A stretch of 64,000 bases of DNA from Niabella insulamsoli (GCF_039652435.2 NZ_CP190246.1:1426001-1490000), one strand, 5' to 3'. Shown: positions 52,586 to 62,703, numbered from the stretch's first letter. Numbers and translations are program-made. Notes: a model not told the origin generated them from the sequence alone.

Positions 52586-53866
52586 ATGAGTATCTCGAAG
52601 GAAGTAATCGCAATGATTTTGGGAGGAGGCGCTGGGACCAGGCTTGCTCCGCTAACCAGCAGCAGGTCGAAGCCAGCCGTGCCGATTGCCGGAAAGTACC
52701 GACTGGTTGACATACCCATTTCTAACTGTATCAACTCCGACATCAATAGGATGTTTGTTCTTACGCAATATAATTCGGCCTCGCTCAACAGGCATATCAA
52801 AAATACCTACCGCTTTAGCGCTTTTAGTACTGCTTTTGTAGACATACTGGCGGCAGAACAAACACCCGACAATCCTGCATGGTACCAGGGTACCGCTGAT
52901 GCGGTGCGCCAGTGTTTGCGCCACCTGGTTGCTTTTCCCAGCGAGTACGTTTTAATTCTTTCTGGTGATCAGTTATACCAAATGGACTTCAATAAGATGC
53001 TCGAAAACCATAAAGAGTGTGGCGCCGATATTTCTATTGCCACCATTCCGGTAGGAGATAGGGAAGCGCCTGAGTTTGGTATTCTGAAGGCTGATGAACA
53101 AAGCATGATTAGCTCGTTTATCGAAAAGCCGGCGCGCGACATTCTGCCAGAGTGGGTGAGCGACACAGGCGCTGCCATGCAACAAAAGGGCCGGAACTAT
53201 TTGGCGTCGATGGGTATTTATATTTTTAACAGACAGCTGCTCCTCGATCTTCTGCTAAAAATTCATCCTGACGCAACGGATTTTGGAAAAGAGATTATTC
53301 CATCTTCGATCAGCACTTACAAAGTAGCGAGCTATCAGTATGAAGGCTATTGGACCGATATTGGAAATATTTACTCCTTCTTTGAAGCCAACCTCGAATT
53401 AACTGCAGATATCCCCGAGTTTAATTTGTTTGATAATACAAAAGCGATTTATACACGTCCGCGTATGCTGCCTCCGGCAAAAATTAGTGGCACAACATTG
53501 GAAAAAACGGTAATTGCGGACGGTTGTATTATTAATGCATCAAGAATTGAACACAGCGTGATCGGTATCCGGTCTCGGATAGGTTATGGCTCTACAATCG
53601 TCAGTTGTTATATCATGGGTAGCGATTATTACGAGACGATCGACGATATTGCCAATGATCAAAATAAAGGGTTGCCGCCTATCGGAATAGGGAAAAGGGT
53701 CTATCTCCGCAATTGTATTATTGATAAAAACTGCCGCATCGGCGATGATGTACGCCTGAATGGCGGCCCGCATCTTGCCAACGCCGAAACGGAGCTTTAT
53801 GTCATTAAAGAAGGTATTATCGTTACCAAAAAAGGAGCGGTTTTCCCCAACGGATATGTGGTTTAA
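52586..53866 (+). CDS. glgC: Glucose-1-phosphate adenylyltransferase
   Basis: The protein has 427 residues from the ATG at 52586; the longer frame starts on TTG. It makes ADP-glucose for glgA. The nucleotide-binding signature reads ILGGGAGTRLAPLTSSRSKP, GTADAVRQ follows, the metal-binding region is LILSGDQLYQMD, and the substrate-binding IEKPA block is present. The C-terminal third is a left-handed beta-helix of hexapeptide repeats (VIADGCIINASRIEHSVIG...), which carries the allosteric site in this family. It lies 110 bases after glgA, so the two are probably cotranscribed, and it ends at a strong bidirectional hairpin. Confidence 0.96.
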   Translation: MSISKEVIAMILGGGAGTRLAPLTSSRSKPAVPIAGKYRLVDIPISNCINSDINRMFVLTQYNSASLNRHIKNTYRFSAFSTAFVDILAAEQTPDNPAWYQGTADAVRQCLRHLVAFPSEYVLILSGDQLYQMDFNKMLENHKECGADISIATIPVGDREAPEFGILKADEQSMISSFIEKPARDILPEWVSDTGAAMQQKGRNYLASMGIYIFNRQLLLDLLLKIHPDATDFGKEIIPSSISTYKVASYQYEGYWTDIGNIYSFFEANLELTADIPEFNLFDNTKAIYTRPRMLPPAKISGTTLEKTVIADGCIINASRIEHSVIGIRSRIGYGSTIVSCYIMGSDYYETIDDIANDQNKGLPPIGIGKRVYLRNCIIDKNCRIGDDVRLNGGPHLANAETELYVIKEGIIVTKKGAVFPNGYVV

Positions 53867-53880
53867 AAGCAACCGACTTA

Positions 53881-53920
53881 ATGCGAAAGGCTCTTCAATT
53901 TTTTGAAGAGCCTTTCGCAT
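53881..53920. terminator. Bidirectional terminator-like hairpin (18-bp perfect stem)
   Basis: ATGCGAAAGGCTCTTCAA, loop TTTT, then the exact reverse complement. It sits between the convergent glgC and VOC genes, 14 and 18 bases from their stops. TTATAATTT follows on the plus side. Confidence 0.8.
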
Positions 53921-53938
53921 TTATAATTTATCGGGAAA

Positions 53939-54343
53939 CTACTGCGGCATTTTTTCCATGTCCATAAACACAACTTCCCAGTTATGCCCGTCTAAATCTT
54001 CAAAACAGCGTTGCTGCATGAAACCATAATCCTTAGGGTCCGCGTATTCATTAGCGCCAGCGGCTACTGCTTTGTCCACGATGTTATTTACTTCCTCCGC
54101 GCTGGTTGCCGATAAGGCATGAATGGCCGCGATTTGTTTTTTTGTGTCTGCAATTTCTTTGCTCGAGAAATCGGCAAACCGTTCGAAAGTCAGCAGCATC
54201 ACGTAAATCTGATCCGTGAGCACCATGCAGGCTGCTTTGTCGTCAGTGAATTGTGGATTATTTTGAAAGCCAATGGCTGTATAAAAATCCATTGATTTTT
54301 TAAGATCTTTTACCGGCAGGTTGATGAAGATTTGATGGCTCAT
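53939..54343 (-). CDS. VOC/glyoxalase-fold protein
   Basis: The protein has 134 residues. IFINLPVKDLKKSMDFYTAIG opens the first unit; DLDGHNWEVVFMD closes the second with a conserved Glu-type ligand position. This is the PhnB/YaeR-like subgroup of unknown function often labelled glyoxalase/bleomycin resistance. The catalytic metal ligands are incomplete (the first His is replaced), so an enzyme role is uncertain. It is a single gene that shares a terminator with glgC. Confidence 0.82.
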   Translation of the reverse strand: MSHQIFINLPVKDLKKSMDFYTAIGFQNNPQFTDDKAACMVLTDQIYVMLLTFERFADFSSKEIADTKKQIAAIHALSATSAEEVNNIVDKAVAAGANEYADPKDYGFMQQRCFEDLDGHNWEVVFMDMEKMPQ

Positions 54344-54475
54344 ACTTTTTGTTTTAAGCGTTTATTTATTAGTGAATGTTTCATCACAAAAATAAAACGA
54401 AGCCTTTTGAATAAAAGGGTATGAACGGGTCAATCTAAGGGTGTAAATGCGGCAAAGCATCCACCAACTGTCGTG

Positions 54476-55651
54476 CTAATTAACGCCGACCGGAACGGTT
54501 TGCACCATCTTTTTCGCCACAGGCTTTTCCCGGTAAATAGCCGGTTCCCATTTTGGCATTTTTTCCATTTTCTCTACCAGAACTGCGTCGAAATATTCGT
54601 CTACTCCCTTGAGCACTTTGAAATTAACCGGCGTGCCGTCTTTATCCACGATGAATTCTACCTGCGCATAAACGCTGGTGACATTGTCGGGGAAAAAAGC
54701 GGTCATTTCTTTTCCCACTTCTTTCAAATATGCCGCATACGCTTCTCCGCCTCCGGGGAATGAGGGCCATTTGGCTACAGCGTCTGCCACAAAATCTATT
54801 TTACGGACAAGCGGTTTATGATTGCTTTTCGGCCGCACTTTGGGTTGAAACTTTGGCACTTTGGGTAGTGCATCATTGATTACATATTCACCATTGTCCT
54901 TAATCATCACAATCGGAAGCTGCTTATATTTTTCAAAATAATCATAAGCATCTTCCATTTTATCAGAGAAAGATTTTAGCGTGCTATCATCTTTGGTGAG
55001 CTTGGTCATATATTCATAACTGCGCTTAACATCATATTTGATGGGAAAAATATGCACCGGTATGAAGTCGAGCCCAATCGATTTACTGCTGGCGGTAAGC
55101 ACATATAGTTCGTCGATCTGATCATCTTTAATCGGGATGCAACCTACCGTCGCGCAGCCGCCATGTATATAGATGTCCCCGCCCGGCTTTACCTGGTCGC
55201 TTAAAACGCGGTCGGACGCATTGGGGTAATTGAGGCCCAGCGAAAGATAGTAGCTGCTGTTGGGGTTAAATTCGTTGATATGATAAAAGCCCTCAGGCAC
55301 CTGGTAATCACCTTCAAATCTTTTTGGTCCCAAAGTGCCCACCAACGCACAAACTTTATAAATTTTTAAAAGTTTGTACGGTTCCTGAACCGTGTTTTTA
55401 ACCCAAACTTCCAATTGGCTGTCATATTTGAAGGAGCGGATATACATATAGCGCGCCGGCCATTTCAGGTTTTTAACTTCGAACAAAGCTTTCAGGTTAG
55501 CTTCCTTCCGGGCAAAAGATTCCCGCGGGCGCTGAAACCCCATCTGATAAGCCACAAACGAGGGACTAGAGGAGAAATTTGAAGCAGATGTTTGGGCCTG
55601 AACGGGTAAACCGCCGGCAATTATTAAACTTAGTAAAATATATCTAATCAT
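54476..55651 (-). CDS. L,D-transpeptidase (YkuD) with TonB-like C-terminal domain
   Basis: The protein has about 391 residues from the ATG at 55651 (two codons upstream begin on TTG). A signal peptide (MIRYILLSLIIAGGLPVQAQ) sends it to the periplasm. The YkuD catalytic segment is DIYIHGGCATVGCIPI, with His163 and the nucleophile Cys171, so it should make or modify 3-3 peptidoglycan cross-links or attach proteins. The last hundred residues (FPGGGEAYAAYLKEVG, then VYAQVEFIVDKDGTPVNFKV) look like a TonB C-terminal domain, an uncommon partner for this enzyme. It is a single gene upstream of and divergent from purK. Confidence 0.88.
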   Translation of the reverse strand: MIRYILLSLIIAGGLPVQAQTSASNFSSSPSFVAYQMGFQRPRESFARKEANLKALFEVKNLKWPARYMYIRSFKYDSQLEVWVKNTVQEPYKLLKIYKVCALVGTLGPKRFEGDYQVPEGFYHINEFNPNSSYYLSLGLNYPNASDRVLSDQVKPGGDIYIHGGCATVGCIPIKDDQIDELYVLTASSKSIGLDFIPVHIFPIKYDVKRSYEYMTKLTKDDSTLKSFSDKMEDAYDYFEKYKQLPIVMIKDNGEYVINDALPKVPKFQPKVRPKSNHKPLVRKIDFVADAVAKWPSFPGGGEAYAAYLKEVGKEMTAFFPDNVTSVYAQVEFIVDKDGTPVNFKVLKGVDEYFDAVLVEKMEKMPKWEPAIYREKPVAKKMVQTVPVGVN

Positions 55652-55804
55652 CAGCAATCCTAAAAGCCATTTAAAAAGTTAGAAACTAAATATTTATGCA
55701 AAATTAACACACAAAATATGAATAGCTGTAAAATTAGCTCATACCTGCTAAAAAATCTATAAGTAAATGTTATAAAATACTGTATGCTGAGTGTGCTGCA
55801 TACC

Positions 55805-55812
55805 TATCTTTG
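55805..55812 (+). promoter_or_regulatory. -7 promoter box of purK, near-leaderless
   Basis: TATCTTTG fits TAnnTTTG, and the ATG at 55817 follows 4 bases later, so transcription would begin at or beside the start codon. No clear -33 TTG is seen. It supports 55817 over the ATG at 55784 as the translation start. Confidence 0.6.
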
Positions 55813-55816
55813 CGAA

Positions 55817-56944
55817 ATGCAAAAAATCGGAATACTCGGCGGAGGCCAATTAGGCCGGATGCTGTTGCAAGCGGCGGCTAATTATCCTGTAGAAACTTAT
55901 ATACTCGAAAACGACGAAAAAAGTCCGGCGGCGCATTTGTGCCATCATTTTGTAAAGGGTGATATCAAAAATTTTGATGATGTTTACCGGTTCGGCAAAC
56001 AATTGAATGCGCTGACTATAGAGATTGAAAATGTCAATATTGACGCTTTAATGCAACTTGAAGCCGAGGGTATTCAAATCTTCCCTAAACCGTCGGTTTT
56101 GAAAATTATTTGCAATAAGGCTTTGCAGAAACAATATTACGCCGATCATAAAATTCCAACCGCTCCCTATTTACTTACCAACAATCGCGAGGAGCTGGCC
56201 GGCAACAAGGATTTTTTACCGGCTGTTCACAAGTTGGCGGAAGGCGGTTATGACGGAAAGGGCGTACAGGTTATTAACGATGAAGCCGATATCGCGGAAG
56301 GGTTTGACGAATTAAGCGTACTTGAAAAGAAGGTAAATATTCTGAAAGAAATTGCCATGATGATCGCGGTCGGCGTAGATGGGAAAGTTGAATTATACCC
56401 TGCTGTTGAGATGGTTTTCGATCCCTCGCTCAACCTGCTGGCTTACCAGCTTTGCCCTGCTGAAATCACGGAAGACGTGTATTTCAAAGCCGAAGCGATT
56501 GCGCTCGCAACGATCAAAAATTTTAATTCGCCCGGCATTTTTGCTGTCGAAATGTTTGTAACGCCCGAGGGCGATGTGTTGGTGAATGAAACGGCGCCTC
56601 GCGTACACAACAGCGGCCATCACACTATCGAAGCGCATTACAGCTCGCAGTTTGATATGCTCTGGCGTATCATGCTGAAGTATCCTTTGGGAAATACCGG
56701 TGCGATCATGCCTTCGCTGATGCAGAATATTATTGGTGCAGACGGGCAGAGCGGGCTGGCCGACTATGCGGGGTTTGAGGATATGTTGAAAATTGACAAT
56801 GCTTTTTTTCATATTTATGGAAAAAAACAAACCAAACCCGGAAGAAAAATGGGGCATGTGACGATTATGAGCAACGAAAAAGCCGACCTGCTTCATAAAG
56901 CAAATAAAATCAAGCATAACCTTTCGGTAGTGGCAAAAAAATAA
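55817..56944 (+). CDS. purK: 5-(carboxyamino)imidazole ribonucleotide synthase
   Basis: The protein has 375 residues from the ATG at 55817; an ATG eleven codons upstream is in frame but would lie upstream of the promoter box. It is an ATP-grasp enzyme of purine synthesis that carboxylates AIR to N5-CAIR. IGILGGGQLGRMLLQ is the N-terminal Rossmann motif, LAEGGYDGKGVQVI is the ATP-grasp glycine loop, and VNETAPRVHNSGHHTIEA is the family signature at about 265-282. purE is not in the window. A single transcription unit is likely. Confidence 0.96.
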   Translation: MQKIGILGGGQLGRMLLQAAANYPVETYILENDEKSPAAHLCHHFVKGDIKNFDDVYRFGKQLNALTIEIENVNIDALMQLEAEGIQIFPKPSVLKIICNKALQKQYYADHKIPTAPYLLTNNREELAGNKDFLPAVHKLAEGGYDGKGVQVINDEADIAEGFDELSVLEKKVNILKEIAMMIAVGVDGKVELYPAVEMVFDPSLNLLAYQLCPAEITEDVYFKAEAIALATIKNFNSPGIFAVEMFVTPEGDVLVNETAPRVHNSGHHTIEAHYSSQFDMLWRIMLKYPLGNTGAIMPSLMQNIIGADGQSGLADYAGFEDMLKIDNAFFHIYGKKQTKPGRKMGHVTIMSNEKADLLHKANKIKHNLSVVAKK

Positions 56945-57081
56945 AAGCAGCAAATTTCCGGTGCATTTGAAAAAGCGGGCAGTACAAATCTGTATGAATC
57001 TGCGGCGGGCCTGCAAGGAAATTTAATTTTTGTCGTCTTATGTTCGTGCCTGTTTGATTTCAGCATATAACAAAAACTTGG

Positions 57082-58140
57082 ATGACTCTACGACCCTTTT
57101 ATAATGCTGCTTGCGTGGCTGCGATTGTCTTTAGTTTCTTTTCCTGCGGTTCGGGGAAAGATAAAGCCGAAAAAAAAACCGCGCAAAAAAAAGCGCCGCC
57201 AACACTTGAAGGCTATATTGTTCGTGCCGAACCATTCTCAGAGATTATTGAAGTCCCTGGTTCGGTAGTCGCCAACGAGGTGACCGATATCCGGCCCGAA
57301 GTTTCAGGCCGCCTGGTGCGGCTTCATATTTCAGAAGGGCAAACCGTTGGGAAAGGCGCTTTGCTGGCTAAAATTTATGACGGCGACTTGCAGGCAGAGC
57401 TAAAAAAGCTGCAATCTCAATTGGCTATCGCCGAAAGCAATGAAAAGCGGGCCTCCCGTTTGTTAGATATTCAGGGTATTAGCCGCAACGATTATGAAAG
57501 CACATTGCTGAACCTCAATAATATCCGCGCCGACATTGATGTCATAAAAACCCAGATCTACCGAACGGAAATACGGGCGCCTTTTGCCGGCAAGCTGGGC
57601 CTGAGAAATATAAGCCCGGGCGCTTATGTAAGCCCTGCAGATGTCATCGCTACCATTAACCAGGTGAGCGCTCTTAAGCTCGATTTTTCTATTCCCGAAA
57701 AATATATCGGAAGTATTGGTGTGGGCCAATATGTAAATTTCACCGTTCAGGGCATCGATGATGTTTTTGCGGCCAAAGTTTATGCAACAGCATCAAACGT
57801 GGGTTTAAATAACAGGAGTCTTCAGGTAAGGGCGCGCGTTTCGGGCAATAATCAAAGGCTTGTTCCCGGAAGTTTTGCCAAAGTGAGGATTGGTTTTGAG
57901 CCTGACAATAATGCCATCTTTATTCCTTCCCAATCGTTGGTGCCGACTATTAAAGGAAAGCAGGTAATCCTTTATCAAGGCGGCAAAGCGATTTTTCATG
58001 ATGTGGCCATTGGCGCGAGAGACTCGGCTCGCGTGGAAATTGTTGAAGGATTGAAAGTGGGCGACACGATATTAACGACCGGCATTATGACAACCGTTCC
58101 AAACGCTCCCATCAGGTTGGGCAAAATAGATAAGAATTAA
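57082..58140 (+). CDS. RND efflux periplasmic adaptor (membrane fusion lipoprotein)
   Basis: The protein has 352 residues. The leader VAAIVFSFFSCGSGK has a lipobox at Cys22, so it is lipid-anchored. The domain order is typical: first lipoyl half (SGRLVRLHISEGQTVGKGAL), a short helical hairpin (about 115-155), second lipoyl half (APFAGKLGLRNISPGAYV), a beta-barrel and a membrane-proximal domain. It is the first gene of an MFP-RND-OMF operon, 66 bases before the pump gene. It probably exports hydrophobic toxicants. Confidence 0.94.
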   Translation: MTLRPFYNAACVAAIVFSFFSCGSGKDKAEKKTAQKKAPPTLEGYIVRAEPFSEIIEVPGSVVANEVTDIRPEVSGRLVRLHISEGQTVGKGALLAKIYDGDLQAELKKLQSQLAIAESNEKRASRLLDIQGISRNDYESTLLNLNNIRADIDVIKTQIYRTEIRAPFAGKLGLRNISPGAYVSPADVIATINQVSALKLDFSIPEKYIGSIGVGQYVNFTVQGIDDVFAAKVYATASNVGLNNRSLQVRARVSGNNQRLVPGSFAKVRIGFEPDNNAIFIPSQSLVPTIKGKQVILYQGGKAIFHDVAIGARDSARVEIVEGLKVGDTILTTGIMTTVPNAPIRLGKIDKN

Positions 58141-58206
58141 CAGACCCGCATATCGAAAAAAAATTGCTGACAGGCGCCCCGAGGCGTTCAGCAACAAAAT
58201 TCAAGA

Positions 58207-61200
58207 ATGAATATTTCGGAATTAAGTTTACGAAGGCCGGTGCTGGCGATAGTGATGAATGTCGTTATCGTGGTATTTGGTATTATAGCTTTCAAGTTTC
58301 TTGGGGTGAGGGATTACCCCGCAATTGATCCGCCCAACATCGAAGTGCGCACCACTTATTCCGGCGCCAACGCTGATATTATCGAATCCCAAATTACTGA
58401 ACCGCTGGAAGAAGCCATTAACGGGATTCCAGGTATCAGGAACATAACTTCGACGAGCAGCAACGGCAGCAGCAGTATCAATGTTGAATTTGAAGTAGGG
58501 GCCGACCTCGAAACCGCAGCCAATGACGTGCGCGACAAAGTGTCTGCCGCGCAGCGGCAACTCCCGGATGACCTGGATGCGCCATCAGCTGTAAGTAAAG
58601 CCGACGCAAGCGCTGAGCCGATCCTTGCAATGACCGTGCAGAGCAATACCAAAAACCCGATGGAGCTCACCGAGTACGCAACCAACGTTCTCATCGATAT
58701 GCTGCAAACTATTCCCGGTGTGAGTAGTATCGATACCTGGGGCGAAAAACGTTTTGCGATGCGGCTCTGGCTCGATCCTAATAAGATGGCCGCTTTTGAC
58801 GTGACGCCTGCAGAAATTCAAAACGCGTTGGCCAGGGAAAATATAGAACTACCCTCGGGAAAACTGTCTGGCGAAAGCACCGAGTTGACCATCCGCACTT
58901 TTGGCCGCCTCGATACGGAAGAAGAATTTTCCAACATCATTATCAAAAACGTTAACGGAGCCGATATTCGCGTAAAGGACGTAGCCGCTGTAGTATTAGG
59001 CCCGGAAAATGAAGAGTCACAATTGAAAGAAAGCGCTATACCTATGATTGCGCTTGCCATTATTCCCCAGCCTGGCGCGAACTATGTGTCTATTTCTGAT
59101 GAGTTTTACAAGCGAATTGAGAGCATTAAAAAGGAGGTTCCGGAAGATATCACACTCAATATAGCGCTCGACCAGACCGAATATATAAAAAAGTCGATAA
59201 CGGAAGTTGAGGAAACATTGTTCATCGCCATCGGCCTCGTGGTGCTGATCATCTATTTGTTTTTCCGCGATTGGATCCTTTCCATTCGGCCGTTGATCGA
59301 CATACCGGTCTCGCTGATCGGAGCGTTCTTTATCATGTATATAATGGGCTACACCATCAATGTGCTTTCACTGCTGGCGATTGTGCTGGCAACAGGTTTG
59401 GTGGTGGATGATGGCATTGTGGTGACCGAAAACATCTTTAAAAAGCTTGAACAGGGCATGAGCAAACGCAAGGCGGCCCTCGAAGGATCTAAGGAAATTT
59501 ATTTTGCTGTTATCGCTACGTCCATCACGCTGGCAGTTGTGTTTCTCCCCATTGTTTTTTTACAGGGTTTTGTGGGGCGTTTATTTAGAGAATTTGGAAT
59601 TGTAGTGGCGGGTGCGGTGTTGATTTCAGCGTTTGTATCGCTAACGCTCACGCCCGTATTGAATGTCTTTGTAGCCAAAAAAGACGTGCATAAAAAATCC
59701 TGGTTTTATCGAAAAACCGAGCCTTTTTTCCTCGGGATGGAAAAAGGATACGAGCGGAGCCTGAAAGCTTTTATGAGCGTTTTTGCTACCGTCCGCTCGC
59801 GGCATGTACATTGGCTGGCCTGGGTGATTGTGTTAATCTGTTTTGGTATCATTTTTTTAATCGGAAGTAATATACAGTCAGAGCTGGCGCCGATGGAAGA
59901 TAAAAGCCAGTTCAGGATTAGCCTTTCCGCGCCGGAAGGGACTTCTTTTACGGCGATGGATCACTTCACCGACGAGGTGTCGCGCTTTATCATTGACTCG
60001 GTGCCCGAACAGGAAATTGTTTTATCGCTGGCCGGATCGAGAAGAAGCGGCAGCGCTAATAGTGGCTTTGTGAGAGTGAGGCTGGTGAAACCCGGCGAAC
60101 GCGACAGAAGCCAGAAGGAAATTGTCGAGTATGTGAACAAAGGCGTTTCTAAATTTACCGACGGGCGGGCTTTTGCTTCGCAGGACCAAACCATTCAGGT
60201 AAATCGCAGGGGCGGCCGCGATGTGCAATTTGTATTACAGAATAATGACTTTGCAAAATTGTCGGACGTGCTGCCAAAATTTTTGGCCGAAGCCGAAGAA
60301 AGCAATGTGTTGCAGCAAATAGATGCTGATTTAAAATTTAATAAACCCGAACTGCGCGTAACCGTTGATCGCTTAAAAGCAGCTCAGCTCGGCATTTCCA
60401 TCGAAGATGTTTCGCGGGCTTTGCAAACTGCCTACAGTAACCAGCGACTGGGGTATTTCACCAAAAGTGGTAAACAGTACCAGGTAATGGCGCAGGTTGA
60501 TTTTGTTAATCGCAATGATCCGGATGATTTGAAAAAAATATTTGTAAGAAATAATACGGGGCAACTCATAAGCCTGGACAATATTACCAACGCAATAGAA
60601 TCTACAACGCCGCCGTCCATTTATCATTTCAACCGTTATAAATCCGCCACCATTTCGGCAAGCCTTCAGGAAGGGTACACGGTGGGAGATGGGGTGGAAG
60701 AAATGAATCGCATTGCGGAAAAAGTGCTCGACGAATCGTTTACAACCTCGCTAACGGGTACGGCTCGCGATTTTGCTGAAAGCAGCAGCAACACCAGTTT
60801 TGCATTTTTGCTGGCTTTGGGTTTGATATACCTTATCCTTGCGGCGCAGTTTGAAAGTTTCAGGGATCCTTTTATTATCATGATCACGGTGCCGCTCGCG
60901 CTTGCGGGGGCGTTGCTTTCCTTATGGATCTTTGGTCAAACCTTAAATATTTTTTCTCAAATTGGGATGATCATGCTGATCGGCCTGGTAACGAAAAATG
61001 GGATTTTGATTGTTGAATTTGCCAATCAAACCAGGCAAAAAGGAATGGAGAAGAATGAAGCTGTATTGTTCGCGGCCGGCCAGCGTTTGCGCCCGATTTT
61101 AATGACTAGTATGGCGATGGCGCTTGGCGCGTTGCCGATTGCTTTGTCGCTCGGCGCGGCGGCTACAAGCCGCGTTCCGCTGGGGATTGTAATCGTGGGA

Positions 61201-61347
61201 GGAATTATATTTTCCCTGGTTCTAACCTTGTATATATTACCTTGTATTTATAGCGACGTGTCGGCAAGACAAAAGCGAAAGGAGTTTGAAGAAATGTTGG
61301 AAGCCGAAGAAAATAGTCATCAGTATCAGTTAGCAAAGCAGTCGTAG
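58207..61347 (+). CDS. RND multidrug efflux permease (HAE1, AcrB-type)
   Basis: This 1046-residue inner-membrane pump has 12 membrane helices and two large periplasmic loops. The N-terminus SLRRPVLAIVMNVVIVVFG is typical. The proton-relay residues are present: Asp401 and Asp402 in helix 4 (GLVVDDGIVVTENIF) and Lys930 in helix 10 (LVTKNGILIVEF). The ending PILMTSMAMALGALP matches the family. Substrates are drugs or bile-type compounds rather than metals, judging from the HAE1-type motifs. It lies between its adaptor and its outer-membrane channel. Confidence 0.96.
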   Translation: MNISELSLRRPVLAIVMNVVIVVFGIIAFKFLGVRDYPAIDPPNIEVRTTYSGANADIIESQITEPLEEAINGIPGIRNITSTSSNGSSSINVEFEVGADLETAANDVRDKVSAAQRQLPDDLDAPSAVSKADASAEPILAMTVQSNTKNPMELTEYATNVLIDMLQTIPGVSSIDTWGEKRFAMRLWLDPNKMAAFDVTPAEIQNALARENIELPSGKLSGESTELTIRTFGRLDTEEEFSNIIIKNVNGADIRVKDVAAVVLGPENEESQLKESAIPMIALAIIPQPGANYVSISDEFYKRIESIKKEVPEDITLNIALDQTEYIKKSITEVEETLFIAIGLVVLIIYLFFRDWILSIRPLIDIPVSLIGAFFIMYIMGYTINVLSLLAIVLATGLVVDDGIVVTENIFKKLEQGMSKRKAALEGSKEIYFAVIATSITLAVVFLPIVFLQGFVGRLFREFGIVVAGAVLISAFVSLTLTPVLNVFVAKKDVHKKSWFYRKTEPFFLGMEKGYERSLKAFMSVFATVRSRHVHWLAWVIVLICFGIIFLIGSNIQSELAPMEDKSQFRISLSAPEGTSFTAMDHFTDEVSRFIIDSVPEQEIVLSLAGSRRSGSANSGFVRVRLVKPGERDRSQKEIVEYVNKGVSKFTDGRAFASQDQTIQVNRRGGRDVQFVLQNNDFAKLSDVLPKFLAEAEESNVLQQIDADLKFNKPELRVTVDRLKAAQLGISIEDVSRALQTAYSNQRLGYFTKSGKQYQVMAQVDFVNRNDPDDLKKIFVRNNTGQLISLDNITNAIESTTPPSIYHFNRYKSATISASLQEGYTVGDGVEEMNRIAEKVLDESFTTSLTGTARDFAESSSNTSFAFLLALGLIYLILAAQFESFRDPFIIMITVPLALAGALLSLWIFGQTLNIFSQIGMIMLIGLVTKNGILIVEFANQTRQKGMEKNEAVLFAAGQRLRPILMTSMAMALGALPIALSLGAAATSRVPLGIVIVGGIIFSLVLTLYILPCIYSDVSARQKRKEFEEMLEAEENSHQYQLAKQS

Positions 61348-61350
61348 TTT

Positions 61351-62703
61351 ATGTTTTATGTAAAAAAATATTTTTTAATTAGCCTGAAACCGCTTGTTTT
61401 ATTGAGCAGTATGCTGGGCCTATGCGCGGTGAACCTTCAGGCGCAGCATGTGCTGACGCTAGACGAGGCGATTGCTACCGCCTTGCAAAATAATTACGAT
61501 ATACAAATTGCAAAGAACGATTCGTTGGTAGCGGCCATCGACTACAGTTATCGAAATGCCGTTTTTTTTCCTTCTATTAACGCCGACGCCGCGCGTACTT
61601 TTAACAATAACAACCAGAGGCAAACCCTCGCCGATGGAACAGAGCGGAGATCGAATGGCATTCGTTCCAATAATCTGCAGGCAAGCCTGGGGCTGGATTG
61701 GATCCTTTTCGATGGCTTCAAAATGTTTGCTACAAGAGATAAAGCGGCGGTATTGCTGGAAGCGGGCAGTTATAGCGCCAAGCAACAGGTTGTAAATACC
61801 GTGGCGAACGTCATCAGCACTTATTATAATATTGCGCGCCAACAACAATTGGTGCGGGCAACCGATGTTCAGATCAGGTTGAACAACGACAGGGCAAGGC
61901 TGGCGCAGTATAAACTTGACATTGGCAGCGGCGCCAAGCCAGACCTGCTGCAAAGCAAGGTGGATCTGAATGAGCAATTAGCCCTGAAAATAGAACAGGA
62001 AACATTGATTGAACAATTGAAGCAGCAATTGATCCAGGCAATGAACAGCAGGGTGAAGGAACATGAGTTTGTTATCCCGGATACCATTCCGTTGAACAAA
62101 AACGTGGCCTTGGGCGATATTCAGGAAGGGATTGAAAATACAAATCCAGGCCTTTTGCTGGCGCGCGCTAATATCGACGTGGCAAGGTTCACGCTGAAGG
62201 AAACCAAAGCGGATCTTTGGCCGACCGTTTCTTTCGGCTCTTCTTATAATTATAGCAGAACGGTAAACCGGCGGGTATTGAATAACTTCTCTACCTTGTT
62301 TAATCAAATTAATGGCTATAACTACGGCTTTATTGCAACCGTACCCATCTTCAACCAGTTTAGGGTAAGACGGCAGATTAAACAGGATAAACTAAGTATT
62401 TCGCTGCAGGAGTTGAATTATGATAATCAAAAATCACTCGTGTCGTTATCGGTGTTTAATGCCTTTAAAGATTATCAGCAACAGCAAAGGCTGCTGAAGC
62501 TGGAAGAAGAAAATATCAAATTAGCAGAAGAAAACGTGAGTATTGTGTTCGAGACCTACCGGTTGGGCGCAGCTACTTTAATTCAACTAAGGGAAGCGCA
62601 GCTTAGTTTGGCTGAAGCCTACGACCGGTTAATTGCGGCTCGTTATAATCTTAAATTAGCCGAAACGGAATTGCTGCGGCTCAAAGGCGACATCGTTAAG
62701 TAG
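61351..62703 (+). CDS. TolC-family outer membrane efflux protein (RND operon)
   Basis: This 450-residue exported protein (leader at about 8-30) has two TolC repeats. LTLDEAIATALQNNYDIQIA and FETYRLGAATLIQLREAQLS mark equivalent points of the two halves. It forms the outer-membrane exit of the RND pump whose gene ends 3 bases upstream. Its 3' end overlaps the convergent GtrA-like gene by 8 bases. Confidence 0.94.
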   Translation: MFYVKKYFLISLKPLVLLSSMLGLCAVNLQAQHVLTLDEAIATALQNNYDIQIAKNDSLVAAIDYSYRNAVFFPSINADAARTFNNNNQRQTLADGTERRSNGIRSNNLQASLGLDWILFDGFKMFATRDKAAVLLEAGSYSAKQQVVNTVANVISTYYNIARQQQLVRATDVQIRLNNDRARLAQYKLDIGSGAKPDLLQSKVDLNEQLALKIEQETLIEQLKQQLIQAMNSRVKEHEFVIPDTIPLNKNVALGDIQEGIENTNPGLLLARANIDVARFTLKETKADLWPTVSFGSSYNYSRTVNRRVLNNFSTLFNQINGYNYGFIATVPIFNQFRVRRQIKQDKLSISLQELNYDNQKSLVSLSVFNAFKDYQQQQRLLKLEEENIKLAEENVSIVFETYRLGAATLIQLREAQLSLAEAYDRLIAARYNLKLAETELLRLKGDIVK

